DNA of 64,000 bases from Sphaerolaimus hirsutus. Taxonomy: Eukaryota; Nematoda; Chromadorea; Monhysterida; Sphaerolaimidae. The stretch spans positions 7,008,701 through 7,072,700 of the forward strand of contig OZ038450.1 of the NCBI GenBank assembly GCA_964036195.1. The letters run 5' to 3'. Positions within the stretch are counted from its first letter, which is position 1. Every line of letters begins with the position of its first letter. The translations under genes and the position numbers were made by a program. Positions 20,517-31,958 of the stretch are shown here, one piece after another. The notes under the pieces are model-generated. The model was not told the origin of the DNA. It saw nothing but the letters and a program-made list of their open reading frames with translations, and did no database searches.

Positions 20517-22824
20517 GCAGTCTCGATTTCCCGCCGATGCGCGGTGCGCTGCGACGGCGTCGAACTGAACCCCGTTCTGGTGGCTTACGCGCGGTGCACG
20601 GCTTTGGCTGGGGTTCTCTGGGCGGATAGGCCCAGGTTTTACAGGAGGGATTTGTGGAAGGTTGGTGGTGAGGAGCCAATTTATTTATGTCTAATTGTAA
20701 TATTTTAGATTTAATTTGGTGTGTGCTGTCTATGCACCCTGATCTTCTCTTCAAGCACCTATTACGATCCTGAAATGATATTGTTTCTCTTGGTATATTT
20801 AAATTGTCACTCATCCACATTTTTCTTTTTTTTGCTGCCAAACTGTTTCCAATCATACTTCATCCCCTTCAGTTTAACTTTCATATCCCAGGTGAACCTC
20901 TCACCGTACGATGCAGTGGTGTTTTTCGGCACAGAAAATGAACACATGGTAGGTGGTTTGCCCACAATCTTTGCAAGTATATCCACGCATCGACTTTCAA
21001 CAATAGATGCAAGCATTGGCGACAAAACTGAGCGATGAAAAGTCTGTGATGCATGTGCTCGCATGCAGACATCCCATGCATTTTGAGAGTGCCCAGCTGG
21101 CGGACAGGTAGATACCGTATTACCTCGAAATACCCCCATGAGGGTTAATGATTCGCTAGAAAAATTTGAGGGGGGTTTATTAGTGGGGGTGGTATTATTT
21201 CGTCAGAAATTTTCGTAAGGATCGTACTAAATAGTAGGCATTTCAGTATCCAAAACAGGTAATAAGTGTGTCCAAAGAGGATATATTTGGACATAAAAAT
21301 GTAAATAGCTACACAAACTAGTCTGTGTAGCTGCAATGCAAATTAGTAGTAATAACTACACCATGTATGTACATTGCATACTGTTAAGGGCATTGCCGAC
21401 GCAGCATGTCAGCCCCTAATAGTGAAGAGCCCAGCCGCCTCTGTAGTCTAGTGGTTAGGGCACCCGTGTTCTATACAAGAGGTGCGGGTTCGATTCCCGC
21501 CTGAGGCAAGTGCAATTTTGCACTCTTTCTGGTGCCGCGACCGTGGATCATACGACGACGCCTGACCATCACACATGGCTGGCCGAGTGTGGTCCGAACA
21601 CCGGTCTTTAAACAGCACGGATATCCATCCGCTGCTTACCCCTACATAAGCACGATGTCACGGATGACATCTCCGCAACGCCGCGAGGTGTTAAGGGCAT
21701 TGCCGACGCAGCATGTCAGCCCCTAATAGTGAAGAGCCCAGCCGCCTCTGTAGTCTAGTGGTTAGGGCACTCGTGTTCTATACGAGAGGTGTGGGTTCGA
21801 TTCCCGCCTGAGGCAAGTGCAATTTTGCACTCTTTCTGGTGCCGCGACCATGGAACAAGAGACCTGACAATGGAACAACAGTCCAGCACAACACAGTGAA
21901 CAACACAACTGGACAACAACAATCAACCCTTCAACAACAACCCAAACACAACAAACACAACCAACTCCAAATACAACATCAGAAATCACAACCTGCTCAA
22001 CACAGTCAAGCACAACCTTCTGCTGACTACAACAGGCAGTCTCACAGAGCTGCACAAGCCTGCAATGGTGCCAGACTCAGAGAGATGGCATCCACACACC
22101 AACACAACTTGCACCATTCAGTGGGTCACACAGAGGGCCACCAGCACAACTGGTTCTGGAGTGTATTAGCCACACAGACACTGGCAGCAAAACAGAGCTG
22201 TTCATGGGCAGTCAATGGTGTCACTGGGAGGGCAGAACCCACCAGTTATCTACAGCTTTTAAACTGTAGTCAATGGATCCAGTATCCATCAACCAGGCAA
22301 ACAGTGCAACTACACAAAAACAACAGAGAGCAGTAACATGAACTTGATGTATGAACTCGATCTTGAGTATTTGGGTCAAATACTTCTTGTGCCCCTAGGA
22401 GTTGAGTGTGTGATTGTGAGTGATCACTTCCATTGAGTGATATCCCATTTGAGGGCTGTATAAGTAGCACACATAGGCCAGTACAAGAATAACGAGTGAA
22501 CAGTCCACAATGAATACTGAATAAACACAACAACACCAGCTGGCTGCAACATGGGGCTGAGGGACCCCGAAACAATTCCCTTAACTATACATGATGTACA
22601 TCATTCCGGAGGAGGGGGGGTATTTCGAGGGGGGTCATTATTTCCCAAGCCGATTTTGAGGGGGGGTCAATTCGAGGTAATAAGGTTGATCCCTTTGTAA
22701 ATTCTGTGGTTCTATTTTTTTATGATCTAAAACGTTTGAAAATGTCTTCAGGTGGCGATTGGTGGATGAGATTGGTGCTGGGGTCGACTGCATTTGGATG
22801 TATAGAAGAGTTGTTGCTGATTGA
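20517..22824 (+). CDS. ATPSCKMT: ATPSCKMT/FAM173-type lysine methyltransferase, 3' exons
   Basis: Exons: 20517-20660, 20892-20948, 21007-21107, 22752-22824 (stop TGA), phases 0,0,0,2. Family members trimethylate a lysine of the mitochondrial ATP synthase c subunit or related targets. The visible part begins just after the GSGDGR SAM-binding loop. It has GVELNPVLVAYARC, then RFYRRDLWKVNLSPYDAVVFFG, then KLSDEKSVMHVLACRHP, and the terminal GAGVDCIWMYRR, which matches the family GEGIDTVWAYD region. The N-terminal half (membrane anchor and SAM loop) is missing from my model. The last intron consists almost wholly of a transposon starting six bases after the donor. Identity is strong. Which FAM173 paralogue it is remains uncertain. 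Confidence 0.85.
21437..21508 (+). tRNA. tRNA-Arg(TCT)-like sequence, likely pseudogene or SINE head
   Basis: 72 bases with A box TAGTCTAGTGG and B box GGTTCGATTCC. The acceptor stem has one mismatch, the T stem is perfect (GCGGG/CCCGC), and the anticodon loop GTTCTAT gives TCT. The anticodon stem CCCGT/ACAAG has two mismatches, so it is unlikely to be functional. It sits in a repeat unit. Confidence 0.6.
21744..21815 (+). tRNA. tRNA-Arg(TCT)-like sequence with intact anticodon stem
   Basis: The second copy has a perfect anticodon stem CTCGT/ACGAG around GTTCTAT (anticodon TCT), and a T stem with one wobble (GTGGG/CCCGC). The acceptor stem GCCTCTG/CTGAGGC keeps the same single mismatch. No CCA is encoded. 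The fold is plausible, but its place inside a transposon makes a SINE promoter module as likely as a working tRNA gene. Confidence 0.65.
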
Positions 22825-23084
22825 ACATAAATACTGATCCCTATGATACTGTGGTAGTATTGTTGGATTGTTGCCTGTTTGTACCGATTTGTATGGGAAT
22901 GATGTGAATTGATTTCAAATTAAATTGAAGATTTTCCATCTTTTTGAATGAGGGAACAATCAACTTGGCTTGATCCCAACGTTTTGTAATGGGGCGGCGC
23001 CCTTTAAGATTCGAAAAAATAAAATTTATTGCAAAAATCCTCAGCCAGCTAACGGGGGAGTTTTTTTGAGGGTTTTTTTGAGTT

Positions 23085-23950
23085 TTAACGACTTGTGTGA
23101 AAACTGAAAAAGCCAAAAAAATGGCGATGTGTCGCCGTACAGTTTACACAATAATGCAGGGGTCTCCTAGGGGGGGGCTGGGGGGGGGGGCTGCCCCCCC
23201 CAAATCCGCCAGCTATCTATCTATCCCGGAGGCCGCGCAGCTATCTATCTATCCCGAGGCAAATTTTTTGCCTACTACCCCCAAAGACCCCCCCAAATCG
23301 CTCAGCTATCTATCTATCTGGAGTGGTTTTTGAGAAATTTTGCCCCAATTTTTGCTCAAAATCGCCAATTTTCGCACCTTTTTATTGTTTTTCACCTTCA
23401 AAATTGTGCTCTCCGGCTATATGCATGATTATATGCCTGTTTTTAGCCATTTTAAACCTACTTTTAACCACTTTTAACCGATTATTAGCGATTTTTCCCC
23501 TTTCGGCCTTCTATGCACTGAAAAAGCCTATATTTTGCCCCCGCGAGCCCCCCCCCCTCCAGCCCCCCCAGAAAATTTTTTCAGCTATCTATCCCTCCGG
23601 AGGAGCGATTTGCTATCTATCCAGCCCCCGCGAAAGCCAAAATCTTGGAGACCCCTGCAATAATGTATGCAACGGGTTTTTTTTGTTTCACAAATGGCAT
23701 GCATTTAGCAAGTTTTTGTCATGCATACATAATGTGCAAACGGAATTGCAAGATTTATTCATAATGTGGAAACTGAATGGCGACATGTCGCCATACTCCA
23801 TGACAACATGGCGACATGATGCCAGTTTTCAAATATGGGTATCAACTAGGGAAAACTGTCGCCATGGCGACACTAGTGCCAATACTGTTGCCACAATGTC
23901 GACAAGGCCATGTGCCCTGAGTTTTCACAGTTTCTTTGAAAAAGTAGCTT
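23085..23950. mobile_element. GGCGACATG-rich element, interrupted by a hAT element
   Basis: The flanks of the insertion at 23157-23657 read as one sequence (GAAAACTGAAAAAGCC through GTGCCCTGAGTTTTCACAG). A relative without this insertion lies at 48145-48755. It contains repeated GTCGCCAT words. The ends are not precise. Confidence 0.6.
23157..23657. mobile_element. hAT-like element, CAGGGGTCTCC ends
   Basis: Terminal repeats CAGGGGTCTCC and GGAGACCCCTG with perfect 8-bp duplications CAATAATG (23149-23156 and 23658-23665). The interior is in the opposite orientation to the 62140 copy, with CTATCTATC tracts and long C or G runs. The 209-codon frame across it is repeat-derived. Confidence 0.9.
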
Positions 23951-24267
23951 GAGTAGTGTCAACTGACCAAATTTTGTAACATTACAGTGACAAATGTGTG
24001 TGCAGTTGACAGAAATGTATGAATGTGTGTGTTATGCATGCAAAATTGTGCAAAATGTTATACTTTTCATGCTTTTTTTCTGAGTATCCCTATTTTCCAC
24101 CACTGGGTGTTATGCAGCTGTGTAACACCCCAGGTGTTGTGCAAAAAAATGATGCAGGATGTAATTTCTCAAGTTTTGTGTTTGATCCATGCAAAAAAAA
24201 ACATATGAAATTACATGAGCTATAGCATTATTTTCATTTGACACAAATAAAACGTAACATGAGCATT

Positions 24268-24622
24268 ACTGTATTCCTCCATGTAAACCACCTGGGTGCT
24301 ATGCTAGGTTTCAAAAAGATCACTTGATTTGAATTGCTTAAATATTGCATAAATATTGTGTGTGGCGCATGCCACTCATTGTAATTATGCGGCACACATT
24401 TTTCCTTTTAATTGCTGCATGTGGGGAACCAAAAAAGCCTAAATATGTAGGGATGTGTATTATAAATAGAAAACAAAAGCATACATTTGAAGTTTAGTTT
24501 AGTTCCTGTGTATAACACCCCCTGACCTAACACCTGGGTGTTATACAAGTTTTAACAAAAGGTTGCTGGAAAGGGTCTCGATTTTGTATAGCACCTGGGT
24601 GGTTTACACAGAGAAATATGGT
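24268..24622. mobile_element. Element with CACCTGGGTG termini in the loop of a fold-back
   Basis: Ends TACTGTATTCCTCCATG and ACAGAGAAATATGGTA with inverted CACCTGGGTG words. The sequence on either side (about 24110-24267 and 24623-24740) is complementary, so the element sits in the centre of a larger inverted repeat. It resembles 42631-43024. Confidence 0.65.
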
Positions 24623-25438
24623 AATGCTCATGTTACATTTTATTTGTGTCAAATGAGAATAATGCTATAACTCATGTAATTTCATATGGTCTTTTGCATG
24701 GATCAAACACAAAACTTGGGAATTTACATCCTGCATCATTTTACCTTTTTGTATTTGACACAAATGCTTTTGCAAATGTCTGTAATAACAATCAACACAA
24801 ATGGTGGCCTAAGCTGCGCCCACTACCCCAAAATTAACCAAATGTGTCAACTCCATGTTCAGTTGAGACACAAACAATCTTGTCGCTGTGTCAACTAGTG
24901 TGTGGGCCACCAATAGCATTCAAAAAATTTCGGAAGATAAATATTCTAAACATATAAAATAATAATAAAAATTTCTTTTGGTTTTTCGACTCTTTTCTTT
25001 AAGAGAGATTCATTTATTTTATGAAAATAAAAATTAAAAATCGCTCATATATTTATATTTTTCATATTTATTTGTTCATTTTCTTTACTTTTCAGAGAGA
25101 TTTGATTATATCTTATTTTTGAGACATTTTCTGAGATTATATTTAATTTAATTTTCTGAAAAACACCGAATTATTGGAACGCTAGGCTTAATGAATCGAC
25201 GAATGAAAAAACGCATTCGCAGACCACTTTACGTTCGCCTCACAGCAGGAAGCCAAAAAAGTAAAACGCCGTAAATACACCTGCTCTTGTATGTTTTACA
25301 ACGCTTCCCCCGTGCATTTATGTGCAAATCATTTATACATTGAACTAAGACGGCTCGCCCATCCGGCATTCGCAAATATCGATCTTTGACTCTGGGTTTG
25401 GCTCCGTCGGTCTGAAAAATTGTCCGTTAAGTGACCAA

Positions 25439-28400
25439 ATGTCTCGCATCAGGCTCTATTGCTATGCGACTGTAATTGAATTGGAAATTGACAAAAAGCA
25501 AGGTGTGGCCAAAACATGGGAGTTGTTTCCAAGGACTTACACATTCACTCAGAGTTCCTGCTACAAAGATGGTGAATCGAAACCGTTCAAGTTAGTTCAA
25601 TGTCTGCTAAATGCTTTTCGCATACTCATTTCTATTTTAGCACAGCATTTGCTAAACAAATAAAGGTTGCTTCATCTAGGTAAAAGAGTTTTCACCGTTT
25701 AGTATGAATCCAAAAAATGGTTTTTCGAGCTCAAACTTTGAATAATATCTGCGTCGCGTGTTTCTCACATCATGTCTAGTGATGTAGAAGCGCCATGGCG
25801 CTGGCCGCCTGGCGCAAGCGCCAAAGGAATTAGCGCCATGGTGCTTGGCGCCATTATGCTGTGGCGCTATTGGCGTTTGGCGCTAGGGGTCGTAAAAGCG
25901 CCATGGCGCTTTTGGCACTTGGCGCTTTTTTCGCAAAGCGCAACGAACAAAATTCCTGGCGCTAGCGCCAAAGCAAAAACCGTCATGGCGCAACTGGCGC
26001 TTGGTGCCATTTTGGCACCAAAGTCCTGGCGCTTTTCTCATCACCTGGCACCGAACTATTAATGTTCCTCGTGGAACAGCCTGTAAAACCATTTCACATT
26101 ACGACTGCTGTAATTTGTGTTGTAAATGTTTGTCAAATGTGACTTCACCGAGGGTGTAGCGGCCGTAATGAAAACCCGGCCGTAATGAAAGCCTGGCCGT
26201 AATGTATTCCCACCCGGCCGTAATGAAAGCCTGGCCGTAATGTAGGGGATGCTACATTCCGGCCGGGCTTTCATTACGGCCGGGTAGGAATACATTACGG
26301 CCAGGCTTTCATTACGGCCGGGTTCTCATTACGGCGAGGCCCCCGTCGACCTTCTATTTGCAATTAAATTATTATATTGTAAACGCACAGGGATCGGTTC
26401 CCGCTCAATGCCAAAATATTCATTGTTGTGGATACTGGCTCCAATAGTCCAGAAAGAGTACGGATGGTTGTTCCGCATTCTGCAATCAATGAAGTGCAGG
26501 GAAAAGTTTTGCATATTCAGGCAAGGGGCATCAGGGAATACGCCATAGTTGGCATCGGGTGGCAAAATGCTGAGCAGAGGAAGGTTAGAAGAATGTGGTT
26601 AGATTACAGATAAATAAATACATGAATATGTTGACTGAGGAAAATGTAAATAGAGTGCTCCGACTTCTACTATGTATTTAGTCGCACCGTTACCATGTTC
26701 AAACTTCTGAGCCCCCACCAAAAACAGCAGGCAAACATTTGCTGTTATGTGTACCACTCAGATTTAGAAAATACCGTATTTCCTCGAAATACCCCCCTCG
26801 AAATGCCCCCCACTCGAAAACCCCGCCCCTCAAAATAGGCACTATGAATTTATAAACCCAGCCCTCGAAATACCCCCCACCCAATTTACTGTATAGAGAA
26901 CGTAATGCGGTTTGTGGTCTGGGAAACGCAGAACACACGTTTAAAACAATGACTGTGTTCTGTGAGAAGAGGGTTTATAGCGTCTACGTACATATATAAG
27001 TCTATAGTATCTTATAAATGGCGGTTTTTGTTGCATTCTTCGACATCTGTGTACATTACAAGCAACAATTTCGTACTGGGATATCGAAAAATTTCTGGCC
27101 AAATAATAACCCCCCCTCGAAATACCCCCCTCTCGTTTAACCCCCACCCCCCTCAAAATTTCCACTCTGAAAAAATAAACCCCCGGGGGGGGGGTAATTC
27201 GAGGGAATACGGTAATTGTAATTAGTAAAGTAATTGTCATATTTTTAGTACAAAGTGTAAATATATAAGTAAATATGAATGGCAGGAATTTACACATGTA
27301 TGAGGATGAGCTGCATTTCAGGGGGCATTCCCAAACCCTGTAAAATGCCCTGTATAATGTCAAACGTCGTGCAAATTTTGAAAAGTCATGTAAAATGCCC
27401 TGCAAAGGGCAACTCGGTTGCCATTTTGCAGCGCATTTTACATGACTTTTGACACTTTGCATGACAATTGAAATTTTACAGAGTCGGGGAATATGAATTG
27501 CGCTAGCACTGTCAAAAGCGCTGTTACAAAAAGAACCCTTTTCACAATAGTCCATCTGAATAGCTGACAGCTTGTTAGAAAGTTCTTACGCAAGTGCTTA
27601 TACAAAAGTTCAAAAGTCATGCAATGTTTGGACGATTTCTTCTATTCACAAGTTGTGTATACAAGATACATTGTTAGGGGTTGCTTCTGTCAGCGCGGCA
27701 TCAACTACACAGGAAAAATTTCAACATGATAAATTATCGAGATTGTGCGGTTTACATCCTAGATATTTACTTTAAAAAATTATAAATTATTTTTACAAAT
27801 CCACATGCTAAAAATTGCAGGCAATTTTGACAAGAGGATCAATACTGAGAAATGAAAGAACCAGGAATGTGACATGCAGGACAGAAAGTGAGAATAGTGA
27901 AAGATATGCACCGATTCCAAATTGGTTGAATGTGGGGTGTATAGTTAAGCTCCTAGTTGGTTATTTTTGCATGTGTTCATCATTTTGTGAAACAGATACA
28001 CTCATATCAATCTACTGCTTTTTTTCAAATTCAGGCAATTCCAATTCCTCCAATATCAAGAGATAATGATGATGTGTACAGAAATCTTTGGAGTGACAAT
28101 TTGGATGGCACCAGCTTATTTGTATTTTCATATACTCAAGGGGGTGAAACAAGGGAATGGGTCACCGTTGCACCGGTTTGTTGTTTTATAGAATACTGAT
28201 ACCATATTTCTTCTAATAGAACGGCATACCTCCAATTGAATGGCACCTCCAATAGAACGGCAGGTTTTGGCACGTTTTTGCGTTCACGAAAACAATAGAA
28301 TGGCAGCCTCTAATTGAACGGCACCTCCAATAGAACGGCAGGTAGGACTTATGTTGGGAGTGTGCCAAAACACAAACAATACATTGATGCTCTGATATCA

Positions 28401-29881
28401 AAATATTGCTCAAGCTTCATTAAAAAATAATGGTGTGTTGATATGAGAAATCTGTGACAAAGTTGATGAAAAAAATAGAACTGCATGGTGTGTTGATATG
28501 AGAAATCTGTGACAAAGTTGATGAAAAAAATAGAACTGCAGCCTCCAATAGAATGGCACCTCCAATAGAACGGCAGGTAAAAAAGTTGACGAAAAAAATA
28601 GAACGGCGCTCTTCAAGAAATACGGTATTTAAACTGGGGGCACAAAAATCAATTTTTGGCTTATAGTGGGGGCACCACCGGGGGGTGCACTGATACGCAC
28701 ATCTGCCCGTTACGCACATTTGCCCGTTTTTTCCACTTGACACTTTTTTAAGTGATTTCCAGATATAAGTGAAGTGCAAAACGCTGCGCAATGACATTAG
28801 TGAACTTTTTTCACTTCACTCATATCTGAAAATCACTTGAAAATGTGTCAAGTGAAAAACAGTGAAAAATGGCTATTTTTCACTGTTTTTTTCTTCACTT
28901 GACACATTGTCAAGTGATTTTCAGATATGAGTGAAGTGAAAAAAGTTCACTAATGTCATTGCGCAACTTTTTTTCACTTTACTCATATCTGAAAATCACT
29001 TGTAAAAGTGTCAAGTGAAAAAAACGGGCAAATGTGCGTAACGGGCAGATGTGCGTATTAGGCCTGCCCCGCACCACCGTAGCAGACGGTATCTTTAATC
29101 ATTTGGTGAATTCCAATTTGAAAAAGCCACCACGTTAATACGCCAAGTTTGTCTTGCATACTTAATCTAAACTAGCATCAAAATGTATTTTGCAGGTATT
29201 TCCGCAGCCGGTACACAGGAATTCCAAAGTGGACAGCTGCACTAATGGAGATGTGCAAAGTGTCAAACATCAGGTTGGCCATTAAGTTCTTTATGTAGGT
29301 AGTTTTTATGCAGGATCAAGGAAGTATAGGCATCATTCTTCTTGAACCCCACTAACAACACAGTATGGTGTCGGTTGGAATTGTGCTTACCAATGTCTTG
29401 TGCACAAGTGATAATAAAACACAAATAGCTCAGCAATAATCTATCCATAAAATTAAATATGTATTAAAATGTATTAAATGTGTATTAAAATGTATTAAAA
29501 TTTTGCATAAATATGTATATAATAACCATTTATTTTACGATTATTTTAAGGGCATAGAATGTAGATGTGTAATTTTATGTAACCCCAGTATAAACAATAG
29601 AAGCGTATACTGTGTCATTAACAATACCTATTCTTATTACACGAAATGGTTTCCAGGATGCACAAACACAACCTACACACAAGCAATCGAGAGGCACACA
29701 GACTGCATCAATGCCAATGGAGCCGCGTGAAAACCAGACGATGCAGGAAAATGCCCACATGATAGAACTGAAAGTAGCTGCCACAAAAAACCTGCAGCTT
29801 TTCAGTCTTCTACGGCAGCATACAAGCAGAGAGTTTATGTTCAAATTGTTGAATACTGGTTTGCCAGATAGAAAAAGCTAG
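25439..29881 (+). CDS. Unrecognised protein, paralogue A, 6 exons
   Basis: Exons: 25439-25590, 26391-26583, 27821-27931 (donor tentative), 28035-28175, 29196-29273, 29657-29881, giving 299 residues in a consistent frame. I do not recognise the family. Each exon matches the gene at 36666-38082 in order and nearly always in phase. Shared features: FPRT in exon 1; (K/N)IFIVVD near residue 58; AILT opening exon 3; A(I/V)PIPPI then DNDDVY at 153-167, followed by LDG; and a C-terminal LF-x-LL-x3-TS-x2-FM near 273-286. No signal peptide or membrane segment is evident. Introns are full of transposons, yet the exons keep good splice sites, so it is probably expressed. Start: the first ATG in the conserved exon. 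An upstream exon, as in paralogue B, cannot be excluded. Confidence 0.72.
25772..26055. repeat. GGCGC-rich palindromic MITE
   Basis: Dense GGCGCCATGGCGC words bounded by TAGTGATGTAGAAGCG and CATCACCTGG. It lies in intron 1 of paralogue A. Similar blocks are at 41310-41445 and 55190-55300. The open frames are repeat artefacts. Confidence 0.65.
26150..26345. repeat. CGGCCGTAATGAAAGCC direct and inverted repeats
   Basis: About ten copies of GGCCGTAATG(A/T), first direct and then inverted around about 26250, making a strong cruciform or hairpin. It ends 45 bases before exon 2 of paralogue A. Confidence 0.85.
26772..27215. mobile_element. TA-CCGTATT element
   Basis: Ends TACCGTATTTCCTCGAA and TTCGAGGGAATACGGTA with C-rich blocks inside. 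It may be one element or two adjacent remnants. It lies in intron 2 of paralogue A. Confidence 0.6.
27320..27490. mobile_element. Fold-back MITE, ATTCCCAAACCCTGTAA ends
   Basis: Complementary arms built on GACTTTTGACACTTTGCATG words. It is the same family as 37739-37882, which forms an intron of paralogue B. It lies in intron 2 of paralogue A. Confidence 0.7.
28201..28627. mobile_element. TA-CCATATT element with AATAGAACGGCA repeats
   Basis: Ends TACCATATTTCTTCTAATAG and AAGAAATACGGTA. Subterminal words CCTCCAATAGAACGGCA are repeated, and a 68-base internal duplication is visible at 28430-28545. The copy at 42005-42437 is inverted. It lies in intron 4 of paralogue A. Confidence 0.7.
28686..29070. 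repeat. Multi-armed fold-back with CACTTGACAC words
   Basis: Outer arms ACGCACATCTGCCCGTTACG pair with the sequence near 29030-29060. Inside are further complementary copies of AGTGATTTTCAGATATGAGTG. It lies in intron 4 of paralogue A. Confidence 0.75.
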
Positions 29882-29981
29882 CGGTTCGGTGATGTATCCA
29901 TTGCTCTTATTATTTACTGTAAATATAATATTGATCATTACAATTTACAAAGGATCGATCAAGAATCCAATCTGGTCTGCC

Positions 29982-30376
29982 TACCATATTACCTCGAATT
30001 ATCCCCCCTTGAATTAACTCCCCTCAAAATAGGCTGGGGAAATAATACCCCCTCCCCCTCGAAATACCCCCCCTCCGGAATGATGTACATCATGTATGCA
30101 ATGTACATGATGTATTTATTACTGCTAATTTGCATTGCAGCTACACATAGACAAGGTACCTATTTTGTCTGGTTATCTAGATACGTTTTTATGTTTAAAT
30201 AGCTATACCCTGTTTGGACACATTTATTACCTGTTTTGGGTATGCAAATGCCTACTATTTACTACGATCCTTACGTAAATTTCTGACAAAAATACCCCCC
30301 TCGAATAACCTCCCCCCCTCAAATTTTGCTGGTGAAATAATAAACCCCTATGGTGGTATTTCGAGGTAATACGGTA
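29982..30376. mobile_element. TA-CCATATT element, complete copy
   Basis: Ends TACCATATTACCTCGAA and TTCGAGGTAATACGGTA. It has C-rich subterminal tracts and the internal GCATTGCAGCTACACA and ACTATTTACTACGATCC words common to this subfamily. It begins about 100 bases after the stop codon of paralogue A. Confidence 0.8.
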
Positions 30377-30536
30377 TTTGAATAGGTAGCTCCGACATGT
30401 TCAGATATGCCAAATTTAACTAAGAAAGCCCCCAGTAGTTTTATAATTCTAGGCATTACAATCCAGGGTTTGGATCTCTGGATATTTAGTTACATATACC
30501 CCCTGGATTACAACTATGGGTTATAGGGTTGTTCAC

Positions 30537-30957
30537 AGGAATTACAGCTCAGTGGCGTTTGACGTGAAATGATGACGTCGTAAAATTGATTACATCAAAA
30601 TAGACAAAGGTACAGCATTGAAATTTCAGAATTAGATAGTTCTAGTAATTGTGTGTAATGTCCCAAAATAATTTTTACCAAATAATCATTATTTAAGTAG
30701 TTTTTAATTTAACGTCAAAATTTTTTGGTGACGTAAAATGTGTGACGTGAAATGTTGATGTAGAATGTGTAAATTTTGACGTAAAATCAATAACTTATCA
30801 AAAAATAATTATTTTCTTAATTTTTTTAGGACATTACACACAATTACTAGAACTATCAAATTCTGAAATTTCAACGCTGTACCTATGTCTATTTTGATGT
30901 AATCAATTTTACGATGTCATTATTTCACGTCAAACGCCGCTGAGCTGTAATTCCGGC
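30537..30957. mobile_element. Fold-back element, GAATTACAGCTCAG ends
   Basis: The arms GGAATTACAGCTCAGTGGCG and its complement enclose GACGTAAAAT-type words. About 420 bp, no coding capacity. Confidence 0.75.
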
Positions 30958-31628
30958 TTTACGGTTGGAAGAACATGTCATCTCTTCATACGCAAAGCAT
31001 GATATCATTCCTTCCAGGACCATTTCTGTAAATTATAGTAGTGTAAAAATATTATACTCAAGTCACTATGAAATTGTGCCAAAACACTTTTCTGCATTTG
31101 CTTCACATCAGTAATATTTGAATCTAAATAATACTTACTCCAATGTACCAAAAAATGTTTGACATACACTCAGCGGAACGCAAAGTATGTGCAGAATCCT
31201 ACCATAATTCAATGAATAATATATTGTGATAAATTTTTCTGCCTGTCTGAGTATAAGTGTAAATTGTTTGGCACTCTGCTATCATATTTATTAAATCGAC
31301 ATCAATGTTCGTCATGTCTTCTTTGGTGGTCAATTCTACTTCAATAAGTTTTTACACGGGTTGAGCTAAAGAATAAACCAATAAAATATTTTGTATGAAT
31401 TTTTTACACGTCCCCCAAAAATAACTGCTCTGGGGATATAAATAATCATATTTTTATCTCGCCAGCAAAATTTGAGGGGTTATAATACTATTTTGTCAGA
31501 ATTTTCACGTTTTCTTTAATTGCCGATTTAGACCGAGACAGCTACACAAAACAGTTTTTTTTTTTAGCTGCAATGGAAATTGCCGGTAATATTTGCAGCA
31601 CGTAAAATACAGGGCAAAAATTATGATA

Positions 31629-31958
31629 TACCGTATTACCTCGAATTATCCCCCCCTCAAAATGGGTTGGGGAAATAATAAACCCCCTCGAATTAACCCC
31701 CCCCCCCCCCTCGGGAATGATGTACATCAGGTATGCAGTGTACATGATGTATTTATTACTGCTAATTTGCATTGCAGCTACACATATCCTATTTGGACAC
31801 ATTTATTACCTGTTTTGGGTACTATTTACTACGATATTTATGAAAATTTCTGACGAAATAATAACCCCCCTCAAATAGACCCTCCTCGAATTACCCCCCT
31901 CTCAAATTTTGCTGGCGAAATAATAAACCCCCAGGGGGTATTTCGAGGTAATACGGTA
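31629..31958. mobile_element. TA-CCGTATT element
   Basis: Ends TACCGTATTACCTCGAA and TTCGAGGTAATACGGTA, 330 bp, same subfamily as 29982-30376. Confidence 0.8.

Larger units (their letters stand above)
21382..22586. mobile_element. Composite insert with two tRNA-like sequences
   Basis: The ends are TGTTAAGGG and CCCTTAAC, with flanking ATAC at 21378-21381 and 22587-22590. The intact host family has a single ATAC here (GCATACATGATG), so ATAC is the target duplication. The first about 160 bases are tandemly repeated with a 307-bp period (21382 and 21689), each copy holding a tRNA-like module followed by TGGTGCCGCGACC. The 3' part has a TATAAG word near 22460 and AATAAA near 22521. It may be a tRNA-derived SINE, or a small LTR-like remnant with a primer-binding site. 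No coding domain was found. Confidence 0.75.
21113..22686. mobile_element. TA-CCGTATT element filling the methyltransferase intron
   Basis: Left part 21113-21381 and right part 22587-22686 form one element with TACCGTATTACCTCGAA ends. It starts six bases after the exon donor at 21108 and is interrupted by the composite insert at 21382-22586. Without it, the intron would be about 70 bases. Confidence 0.85.

Noticed and set aside
21839-22336. 165-codon Gln/Asn/His-rich frame in the composite insert
   Set aside because: It is low-complexity CAACA-type sequence inside a mobile element, with no domain and no splice context.
23323-23952. 209-codon frame on the plus strand
   Set aside because: It runs through a hAT-like element and its host repeat across the target duplication, so it cannot be one gene.
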